Source of the DNA: Methanocorpusculaceae archaeon UBA425
Lineage (GTDB): Archaea > Halobacteriota > Methanomicrobia > Methanomicrobiales > Methanocorpusculaceae
Direction of reading: 5' to 3'
DNA length: 18,817 bases
Assembly (NCBI GenBank): GCA_002506085.1
Contig: DAWV01000008.1
Span: 672-19,488 of the forward strand
Position numbers and translations under genes: made by a program
Notes under the pieces: model-generated
The model's database searches: none
Seen by the model: the letters and a program-made list of their open reading frames with translations, nothing else
Told to the model about the DNA's origin: nothing
Part shown: piece after piece, positions 13,567 through 18,817 of the stretch
How the letters are laid out: each line of letters opens with the position of its first letter
Position numbering within the stretch: position 1 is the stretch's first letter

Positions 13567-15843
13567 TTAGTTTTTGTTCAGTGCAGCATTCAAAATAATC
13601 TGTTTTTCCGTTTTCGCAACGGTTTCTCTGATTTTTTGAATGGCATCGATGTTTGCTGAAACGCTGGAAATTCCCTGGCTTACGAGCCACTTGACGAACT
13701 TCGGGTCGGAACCTGCCTGACCACAGATTGAGCACTCCACATCTGCTTCCCTGCACTGTTTGATGCAGCTTGCAATCAGACGCATGACTGCCGGGTGTTC
13801 CGGTTCATACATATTACCGATCAGATCATTGTTTCTGTCAACGGCGAGCGTGTACTGGACAAGGTCGTTTGTTCCAAAGGAACAGAAGCTGATTCCTGCT
13901 TTGATGAACTCATCAATAATAATTGCCGAAGCGGGAATCTCAACCATGATACCGAGATCCATATGGTCAACGTCAAGACCCCATTCACGGAATGCCTCTT
14001 TTGCTGCGAGGAACTCGCGCGGGTGCTGGACAAGCGGAAACATAATCCCGATGTTGTGGTAGCCTGCTACCCAGAGGCGGCGGAAAGCTTCTGCCTGCAT
14101 TCTGAGTTGTTCCTTCTGACGGAGATCACGGCGGATACCGCGGAATCCGAGCATCGGGTTGTGTTCGTGAGGCTCGTCTTCGCCGCCTTCCATGTTAAGG
14201 AATTCATCCGTCGGGGAGTCGAGTGTTCTTACCCATACGGATTTTCCACGGAATGCGTCGAGAACGGTTTTGATTCCGTTCATAAGTTCGGTGATGAAAT
14301 CTTCCTGTTTATTGTTCTTGATATACCAGGAAGGTGTCTTGTTCATGCCGATGATGAGGTGTTCAATGCGAAGAAGTCCTACCCCGTCTGCTCCGGTGGC
14401 GGCAGCTCTGGCAGCTGCTTCGGGCATGGAGACATTGACCTTTACCGAGGTTGCTGTGATAATAGGAGATGCGACTACGGCTGGACCTTTGGGTGTTGCA
14501 CCGCACTCTTCGACAACTGCCAGTTTACCCTCGTAGATGAGACCATTCTCACCGTCGATGGTGACAATCTGTCCCTCTTTCAGGATAGAGGTTGCCTGTT
14601 TTGTTCCGACGACTGCCGGGGTCCCGAGTTCCCGGGATACAATAGCTGCATGGCAGGTCATTCCGCCTTCATCGGTGATGATACCAACGACTTTCTTCAT
14701 TGCGGGAACCATGTCAGGGTTGGTCATGGTTGCAACCATGATGTCGCCTTCCTGGATTTTAGAGGTGTCTTTCACATCTTTGACGATGATGACTTTTCCG
14801 GAAGCAACACCTGGAGAAGCTCCGTATCCCTGAAGGATGATATTCCCAGAGGCAGAGGCAGCAGACTTCTTGGATTTGGATGAATCCTTTTGAATCGTGG
14901 TAATCGGGCGTGACTGGAGAATGTAAATCGTATTGCCGACAATACCCCATTCCATATCCTGCGGACTCTTATAGTGTTCCTCAGACTTTATTGCAAATTC
15001 TGCAAGGCGGCCGATTTCCTCGTCGGAAAGAACCTGGGTGTCCTGCCTGTCTTTTGGAATCTTTACAACAATCGTCCCCTTGTTTCCGTCCGGAATAATT
15101 TCAACGGATTTGGTGGCGATTGTTTTCTGGACAATCTTCCGGCTCTTTCTATCATAAACGTAGTTGTCCGGAGAAACGGTTCCGGAAACGATGGCCTCGC
15201 CAAGACCCCAGGAACCTTCAATGATAACTGTCTTTGCGCCGGAAACCGGGTGGGAGGAAAACATTACACCAGCTTTTTCGGAGAAGACTAACTGCTGAAC
15301 AACAACCGCGATATTTACGCTGCGGTCACTGAATCCATTCTTTGAACGGTAGTAGATTGCACGAGCAGTGTATAAGGATGCCCAGCAGTTCTGGACTGCT
15401 TCCAGCAGATCCTTTTCGCCGAGGATGTTGAGGAAGGTGTCCTGCTGACCTGCGAAGGATGCATCAGGCAGGTCTTCTGCCGTAGCACTTGAGCGGACGG
15501 CAACAACTGTTGTATTGCCCATCTTCTTGTAGGACTCGAGAATCTCGGTTTTGATTTTAGCCGGCATTTTTGCCGTGCTGACCATTGTCTTCACTTTGTC
15601 AGACGTGGCATTGAGTGCCTCATTGTCATCAACGTCAAGTTTTTCGAGGGTAGAAAAAAGGGGTTCTTCCAGTTTAGTCATCTGCAAGAACCGGCGGAAA
15701 GCCTGGGCTGTAATGACAAAAGCCTGAGGAACGGGGAGACCGACATGGGTCATCTCCCCAAGGGATGCGCCTTTCCCGCCAACAGAGGGTATGTCTGTGT
15801 TGCGGATTTCAGTCAGCCAGAGAATATTGGGTGATTTGTCCAT
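13567..15843 (-). CDS. ppsA: Phosphoenolpyruvate synthase
   Basis: PpsA (758 aa) makes PEP from pyruvate and ATP, yielding AMP and phosphate, and starts gluconeogenesis from fixed CO2. Domains in order are an N-terminal ATP-grasp/PPDK-type nucleotide-binding domain (about 15-320; VGGKGASLGEM, VRSSATAEDLPDASFAGQQDT), the swivelling phosphohistidine domain (about 335-430) with GGMTCHAAIVSRELGTPAVVG and phospho-accepting His398, and a C-terminal PEP/pyruvate TIM barrel (about 460-740) ending in ECSICGQAGSDP with catalytic Cys707. A Lys/Ser/Ala-rich linker lies at about 319-333. Length is normal. It is divergent from serA and probably cotranscribed with mfnA. Confidence 0.96.
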   Translation of the reverse strand: MDKSPNILWLTEIRNTDIPSVGGKGASLGEMTHVGLPVPQAFVITAQAFRRFLQMTKLEEPLFSTLEKLDVDDNEALNATSDKVKTMVSTAKMPAKIKTEILESYKKMGNTTVVAVRSSATAEDLPDASFAGQQDTFLNILGEKDLLEAVQNCWASLYTARAIYYRSKNGFSDRSVNIAVVVQQLVFSEKAGVMFSSHPVSGAKTVIIEGSWGLGEAIVSGTVSPDNYVYDRKSRKIVQKTIATKSVEIIPDGNKGTIVVKIPKDRQDTQVLSDEEIGRLAEFAIKSEEHYKSPQDMEWGIVGNTIYILQSRPITTIQKDSSKSKKSAASASGNIILQGYGASPGVASGKVIIVKDVKDTSKIQEGDIMVATMTNPDMVPAMKKVVGIITDEGGMTCHAAIVSRELGTPAVVGTKQATSILKEGQIVTIDGENGLIYEGKLAVVEECGATPKGPAVVASPIITATSVKVNVSMPEAAARAAATGADGVGLLRIEHLIIGMNKTPSWYIKNNKQEDFITELMNGIKTVLDAFRGKSVWVRTLDSPTDEFLNMEGGEDEPHEHNPMLGFRGIRRDLRQKEQLRMQAEAFRRLWVAGYHNIGIMFPLVQHPREFLAAKEAFREWGLDVDHMDLGIMVEIPASAIIIDEFIKAGISFCSFGTNDLVQYTLAVDRNNDLIGNMYEPEHPAVMRLIASCIKQCREADVECSICGQAGSDPKFVKWLVSQGISSVSANIDAIQKIRETVAKTEKQIILNAALNKN

Positions 15844-15960
15844 AGATACTCACTATATCATTATCCTATTAACAATAATAGTTTTGGAGTGTGATAACAA
15901 TCGGGCAGAATCACAGAAACATACTATATGGGTGAATGTCAAATATGTAAAAGATTATCT
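15844..15960. promoter_or_regulatory. Divergent ppsA / serA promoter region
   Basis: This stretch separates the divergent starts. CTATTA (15866-15871) and TAATAG (15876-15881) form a perfect inverted repeat with a 4-bp spacer, about 25-40 bp from the ppsA start, and could be an operator. On the plus strand ACTATATG (15923-15930) is a TATA-like box that would start serA transcription just before the GTG at 15961. Elements are visible; function is inferred. Confidence 0.45.
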
Positions 15961-17544
15961 GTGAGCTTCAAAGTATTGGTATCTGATCCTCTGGCAAAAG
16001 AGGGTGTTGATATATTAAAGGGATTCTGCGAGGTTGATGAGAAAGCTGACCTCTCAGAAGACGAACTCGTCAAAATTATCGGTGAATACGATGCATTAGT
16101 CGTCCGTTCAGGAACCCAGGTTACCGCGCGGATTATTGATGCGGCTGATAAAATGAAATACATCGGTCGTGCCGGCGTTGGTGTTGATAATATAGATACT
16201 GATGCTGCGACCAGAAAAGGAATCATCGTTTCCAACGCTCCTGAAGGAAACACACTCGCAGCAACCGAGCATACGATTGCCATGATGATGGCACTTGCGA
16301 GAAATATCCCGCAGGCAACTGCTTCTCTGAAGAGAGGCGAGTGGAAACGCTCAAAGTTCATGGGTAACGAGATGAATGGCAAGGTTCTCGGTGTTGTCGG
16401 GTTTGGAAGAATCGGACGCGAAGTTGCAAAGCGTGCTCAGGCGCTTCAGATGACTGTTATCGCTTACGATCCGTTCATTCCGGCAGAAGTCGGAGCCGGA
16501 ATGGGTGTTGAGATGATGAGCGTTGCTGAACTTTTCACCAAGGCTGATGTAATTACTGTCCACACACCCCTGATTCCATCCACGACCCATCTCGTGAACC
16601 GGGAATCCATCGCTACAATGAAGACCGGTGTCCGGTTAATCAACTGTGCCCGCGGCGGTATCATTGATGAGGCTGCACTGTATGAAGCACTTGTATCCGG
16701 TAAAGTAGCCGGGGCAGCTCTTGATGTATTTGAGGTAGAACCTCCGACAGAGTCCCCGCTTCTCAAGCTGGATTCTGTTATCGTTACCCCGCACCTTGGA
16801 GCAAGCACGGTTGAAGCCCAGAAGAACGTGGCAATTTCTGTTGCCAACCAGTGTATTGATGTGCTGAACGGAGGCTCTGCGAAAAGCGCGGTAAACGCAC
16901 CTCTGGTAGCTCCTGAAGCCAAATCCAAGATTGATCCGTATGCATTGCTGGCTGAGAAGATGGGAAGCCTCGCGGCTCAGATTGCAGATGGTGCAATTAC
17001 GGAAGTTGAGTTTGCCTACCTTGGTGAAATTGCAAACCTTAAGCAGAATCTTAAGTATGTGACCCGCCTTGGAATCAAAGGCATGCTCGAGAAGGTTCTC
17101 CACGGACCGGTAAATATTGTCAATGCCGAGTTCATTGCCCAGTCGCGTGGTCTGACCATCTTCGAGAAGACCTCTACCGAAGCAGGTGACTACAAGTCTC
17201 TTGTTACGCTCACGTTCAAGACGAAAAAAGGCAGCGAGTCTATCTCCGGTATCGTTACGCGTGCCGGTCCCCGTATTGTTTCAATTGGCAAATACTCAAC
17301 CGATATTGTTCCAAGCGGATATGTGATTCTCGCAGACCATGTAAACCGTCCGGGTGTTGTCGGTCCGGTTGGTATGATTCTTGGCAAGCACAATGTGAAT
17401 ATTTCCAGCATGCAGGTTGGCGGCCGGAATGTCGGAGCCGAGTCTCTGATGATTCTCGCAGTTGATGATGTCGTGTCTCCTGAAGTGATGAAGGAAGTTG
17501 CGTCGAGCGATGGAATTACAGCTGCAAAGTTTGTTCAGCTGTAA
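15961..17544 (+). CDS. serA: D-3-phosphoglycerate dehydrogenase
   Basis: SerA (527 aa from this start) oxidises 3-phosphoglycerate to 3-phosphohydroxypyruvate with NAD+, the first step of serine synthesis. The NAD-binding motif GVVGFGRIGREVAKRA and catalytic landmarks INCARGGIIDE (Arg), ALDVFEVEPP (Glu) and VIVTPHLGAST (His) are present. An intervening domain follows, then a C-terminal ACT domain (about last 75 residues, LADHVNRPGVVGPVGMILGKHNVNISSMQVG) of the kind that binds serine. I choose GTG 15961 because SerA normally begins xFKVLVSDPLA. The longer reading from ATG 15928 adds 11 atypical residues and starts within the likely TATA box. The family normally has 520-530 residues. Confidence 0.95.
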   Translation: MSFKVLVSDPLAKEGVDILKGFCEVDEKADLSEDELVKIIGEYDALVVRSGTQVTARIIDAADKMKYIGRAGVGVDNIDTDAATRKGIIVSNAPEGNTLAATEHTIAMMMALARNIPQATASLKRGEWKRSKFMGNEMNGKVLGVVGFGRIGREVAKRAQALQMTVIAYDPFIPAEVGAGMGVEMMSVAELFTKADVITVHTPLIPSTTHLVNRESIATMKTGVRLINCARGGIIDEAALYEALVSGKVAGAALDVFEVEPPTESPLLKLDSVIVTPHLGASTVEAQKNVAISVANQCIDVLNGGSAKSAVNAPLVAPEAKSKIDPYALLAEKMGSLAAQIADGAITEVEFAYLGEIANLKQNLKYVTRLGIKGMLEKVLHGPVNIVNAEFIAQSRGLTIFEKTSTEAGDYKSLVTLTFKTKKGSESISGIVTRAGPRIVSIGKYSTDIVPSGYVILADHVNRPGVVGPVGMILGKHNVNISSMQVGGRNVGAESLMILAVDDVVSPEVMKEVASSDGITAAKFVQL

Positions 17545-17546
17545 AT

Positions 17547-17569
17547 GTGGGGTCTCCCCCTCATTTTTT
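17547..17569 (+). terminator. Terminator after serA
   Basis: A short G/C stem GGGG (17549-17552) / CCCC (17556-17559) with a TCT loop is followed by a run of T residues (17564-17569), three bases behind the serA stop. Confidence 0.55.
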
Positions 17570-17587
17570 CGCAGCAAGTTAATAAAA

Positions 17588-17595
17588 TTTATATG
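17588..17595 (+). promoter_or_regulatory. TATA box of the tRNA-Val gene
   Basis: TTTATATG is a near-consensus methanogen TATA box. Transcription would start about 25 bp downstream (near 17617), leaving a leader of about 20 nt to be removed by RNase P. Confidence 0.6.
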
Positions 17596-17638
17596 TCACC
17601 GGTGCTAATCTATTAGAGCACACAGGTGCTGATTCCAA

Positions 17639-17712
17639 GGACTCGTGGTCTAGCTGGCTATGACGTCGCCTTGACATGGCGGAGATCAGGGATTCGAATT
17701 CCCTCGGGTCCA
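17639..17712 (+). tRNA. tRNA-Val (anticodon GAC)
   Basis: The 74-nt sequence folds into a complete cloverleaf. The acceptor stem is GGACTCG / CGGGTCC (one G-T pair) with discriminator A. The D arm is GTC / GAC with an 11-nt loop. The anticodon stem is TCGCC / GGCGG around loop TTGACAT, giving anticodon GAC. The T arm is AGGGA / TCCCT with loop TTCGAAT. CCA is not encoded. There is no sign of an intron. A T-run at 17717-17722 acts as terminator. Confidence 0.95.
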
Positions 17713-17871
17713 TACGTTTTTTACCCAATTTTTTGTGATATTTTGTAAAAATGCACACAAATTTTGTAAATTTTCACCAGGATTTCGCAAATTTGTATGT
17801 CCTTGCGCGTCCATAACACTGTTATATCAATCTGACTCGTTTTACGACTTATTTTGGAAATCAGGACAATT
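17713..17871. other. AT-rich non-coding stretch after the tRNA
   Basis: Apart from the T-run terminator at 17717-17722, the segment has repeated TTTTGTAAA-like words (about 17740-17790) but no gene I can support. Position right behind a tRNA gene fits the boundary of an integrated element. Confidence 0.4.
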
Positions 17872-17973
17872 TTAGATGTTTTTACACGAAAAATCGACTA
17901 AATCCTTATCCAGATACAAAGTAGTCAGAAATATATCTGATCTCGATTCTCGCTTCTTTTTTGATTTTGACAT
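17872..17973 (-). CDS. Small basic protein, 33 residues, unknown
   Basis: The ATG at 17973 is preceded by a strong ribosome-binding site (GGAGAAGG, four bases upstream), better than that of most genes here, which argues that the ORF is translated. The first 12 residues are Lys/Arg/Ser-rich (MSKSKKKRESRS). The following FLTTLYLDKDLVDF resembles the strand and first-helix start of ribbon-helix-helix DNA-binding proteins. The protein then ends abruptly (SCKNI), so it may be a truncated member. Four phased TGCA-centred repeats lie just upstream. Function is unknown and the resemblance is weak. Confidence 0.45.
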   Translation of the reverse strand: MSKSKKKRESRSDIFLTTLYLDKDLVDFSCKNI

Positions 17974-17995
17974 ATTTCCTTCTCCTTTTCCAGTA

Positions 17996-18033
17996 TGCAT
18001 AACATTGCATAACATTATGCAACATCTTGCATG
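17996..18033. repeat. Phased TGCA(T)AACAT repeats, possible operator
   Basis: TGCATAACAT occurs twice in tandem (17996-18005, 18006-18015), then TGCAACAT (18018) and TGCATG (18028). The TGCA cores are 10, 12 and 10 bp apart, so they lie roughly on one face of the helix. The array lies 23-60 bp upstream of the 33-codon ORF on the minus strand, where an autoregulator would bind. Confidence 0.55.
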
Positions 18034-18105
18034 TTTATGTGGGGGTGTTGAGACCATAAAGAGCGGGTTCTAAAAAGGTTACAAGATAGGATAACAGATA
18101 GCAGG

Positions 18106-18138
18106 TTTGAACTCCCCGGAAATCCCGGATAGTTCAAA
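18106..18138. repeat. Inverted repeat TTTGAACT / AGTTCAAA
   Basis: Perfect 8-bp arms at 18106-18113 and 18131-18138 flank a 17-bp G/C-rich interior that itself contains two CCGG words. No T-run follows. The role is unknown. Confidence 0.5.
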
Positions 18139-18142
18139 ATCA

Positions 18143-18180
18143 CCGCGTGCGCTACCGCACGCACGCACGCACGCACGCGG
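18143..18180. repeat. (CGCA)n tract inside an inverted repeat
   Basis: Five perfect CGCA units plus CGC occupy 18156-18178. CCGCGTGCG (18143-18151) is complementary to CGCACGCGG (18172-18180), so the tract can form a hairpin with a 9-bp stem, in several registers because of the repeat. A shorter CGCACGCACGCA is at 18370-18381. Confidence 0.75.
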
Positions 18181-18207
18181 TTGTAGATTCTCTCTAGTGG
18201 GATAGGA

Positions 18208-18237
18208 GGACGTCTAGGACGTCTAGACGCCACGTCC
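18208..18237. repeat. GGACGTCTA repeat cluster 1
   Basis: Two tandem copies of GGACGTCTA (18208-18216, 18217-18225) are followed by GACGCC and ACGTCC (to 18237). The core ACGT is self-complementary, so sites read on both strands. A matching cluster lies 80 bp to the right. Confidence 0.7.
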
Positions 18238-18316
18238 GATAGTATATATAAAAATAAAAATAAATATTATTACAAAACTTTTTTTTGAAGAAAAAAATAA
18301 CGAAGTTTGTTTTTTT

Positions 18317-18341
18317 GGACGTCTACACGTCTAGGACGTCC
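18317..18341. repeat. GGACGTCTA repeat cluster 2
   Basis: GGACGTCTA (18317-18325), CACGTCTA (18326-18333) and GGACGTCC (18334-18341) follow each other with no gap. With cluster 1 they bracket an A/T-rich segment (18238-18316) that has runs of seven to eight A or T. Confidence 0.7.
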
Positions 18342-18388
18342 AACACCCTCACTATACCTTTCTGCGAACCGCACGCACGCATTTAATA

Positions 18389-18565
18389 CTACTTGTTTAC
18401 TCTCTTCGTATCCTCAATGGTTTTTATTGTCACGTCCCGGATCAACTCTTTCAGTTCGTCGATAGACATGTTTCGGATAGGGTCGTTTTGGTAGTCTTCG
18501 ACCGTCTCAAAAGTGGACTCGTCCTCGTGGTTTGTGAGATATTCTTCAAATGTCAAATACTCCAT
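18389..18565 (-). CDS. Small acidic protein, 58 residues, unknown
   Basis: A 58-codon reading frame begins at ATG 18565: MEYLTFEEYLTNHEDESTFE and onward, ending in a helical MSIDELKELIRDVTIKTIEDTKRVNK. It holds 16 acidic and 7 basic residues, and the composition looks like a real protein. The C-terminal charged amphipathic helix recalls the toxin-binding tails of small antitoxins, but no DNA-binding motif is seen and no toxin partner lies next to it. The ribosome-binding site is weak. It overlaps by position the left edge of the opposite-strand frame described next. Function is unknown. Confidence 0.5.
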   Translation of the reverse strand: MEYLTFEEYLTNHEDESTFETVEDYQNDPIRNMSIDELKELIRDVTIKTIEDTKRVNK

Positions 18566-18581
18566 CTTATTACTACTAATT

Positions 18582-18773
18582 ACAGAAAAGTCGGCACACT
18601 ACCCGCTGAGGGGAACCGAGTTGGAAAAGAAATTGTCCGTTCAGGATGTGTTTTCGGAGATGAAGATTCTGAGCCTGGTGAAATTCCCTGGTAGGAAGAG
18701 TGCGATGTACACTGAGTTTACGGCGAATCAGAAGAAGATTATGAAACTGTTTCAGATAAACGGTAAGACATAG
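18582..18773 (+). pseudogene. Possible C-terminal fragment of a transposase
   Basis: The frame ending at TAA-type stop 18771-18773 reads TEKSAHYPLRGTELEKKLSVQDVFSEMKILSLVKFPGRKSAMYTEFTANQKKIMKLFQINGKT. The spacing of SVQDVFSEMKIL and AMYTEFTANQKKIMKLF recalls the C-termini of IS4/IS1634-like archaeal transposases. The longer frame to 18513 overlaps the opposite-strand 58-residue ORF and its N-terminal part looks random, so I treat only the right part as meaningful. No catalytic DDE residues or terminal repeats are in view. The family call is tentative. Confidence 0.35.
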
Positions 18774-18817
18774 GTGGGATAAGCGGGAGATCAGGATGGA
18801 ATATGTTTAGAATACGT

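Larger units (their letters stand above)
18058..18388. other. Gene-free region with several repeat structures
   Basis: No credible coding sequence. In order it holds an inverted repeat TTTGAACT (18106-18113) / AGTTCAAA (18131-18138), a (CGCA)n tract within a G/C-rich inverted repeat, a GGACGTCTA repeat cluster, a 75-bp A/T-rich segment with long A and T runs, a second GGACGTCTA cluster, and a short second CGCA tract (18370-18381). The architecture resembles a replication or partition region of a small element, but this is inference. Confidence 0.5.

Noticed and set aside
13795..14883. A 362-codon plus-strand open frame opposite ppsA
   Set aside because: It lies wholly inside the clear PEP synthase gene. 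Its Cys/Phe/Asp-rich translation matches no protein pattern and is the usual antisense shadow of a well-used codon set.
17595..17640. Short inverted repeat GTGCT / AGCAC just upstream of the tRNA
   Set aside because: A 5-bp stem with a 10-nt loop in AT-rich DNA is easily due to chance, and it overlaps the expected tRNA start and leader.
17872..18057. A 61-codon version of the small minus-strand ORF starting at 18057
   Set aside because: Its extra 28 residues run over the phased repeats and have no ribosome-binding site, whereas the internal ATG at 17973 has a strong one.
18156..18381. CGCA and GGACGTCTA repeats as a CRISPR array
   Set aside because: Units are 4 and 9 bp and tandem, without 25-40-bp repeats or unique spacers, and no cas gene is nearby.

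Overview
The window is chromosomal DNA of a hydrogenotrophic methanogenic archaeon. It carries the end of mcrA, a complete methyltransferase (mtr) operon, methanofuran biosynthesis (mfnA), an FmdE-family protein and aIF1A. Gene sequences and the mcrA-mtrEDCBAF(G)H order suit the order Methanomicrobiales. A Methanocorpusculum-like genus is my best guess, from overall resemblance only.

Layout. (1) 1-310: 3' end of mcrA and its hairpin/T-run terminator. (2) 311-727: about 420 bp of non-coding DNA holding a palindrome, a TATA-like box and a long leader with three hairpins. (3) 728-6357: tightly packed mtrE-D-C-B-A-F-[A-G fusion]-H encoding the Na+-pumping methyl-H4MPT:coenzyme M methyltransferase, closed by a strong terminator. 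The mtrG slot is occupied by a fusion of a second, almost identical corrinoid-binding MtrA domain to MtrG. (4) 6473-8626: a 717-residue TPR protein, convergent with an aIF1A-FmdE-like pair on the minus strand (8638-9414). (5) 9415-12435: a decayed DJ-1/PfpI-type gene start, then a bacterial-looking GntR(YtrA)-ABC ATPase-permease operon with a 29-bp palindromic operator over its TATA box, coupled to a YkgJ-type cysteine-cluster protein. (6) 12439-15843, minus strand: ppsA followed by mfnA. (7) 15961-17544: serA, divergent from ppsA. (8) 17639-17712: tRNA-Val(GAC). (9) 17713-18817: a gene-poor, AT-rich accessory stretch with two small ORFs, a possible transposase C-terminal fragment, a (CGCA)n tract, and two clusters of GGACGTCTA repeats flanking a poly-A/T segment.

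How the genes fit together. Mcr and Mtr catalyse the last two steps of methanogenesis: Mtr moves the methyl group from tetrahydromethanopterin to coenzyme M and pumps Na+, and Mcr releases methane. MfnA makes tyramine for methanofuran. PpsA and SerA supply PEP and serine for biosynthesis. The GntR/ABC block looks like an acquired envelope-stress or peptide-export module. The region after the tRNA looks like the edge of an integrated element, but no integrase is in view.

The most notable observation is the MtrA-MtrG fusion. Its MtrA part and the authentic mtrA differ at only about 5 of the first ~366 bases but at about 16 of the next ~144, a pattern that suggests gene conversion.
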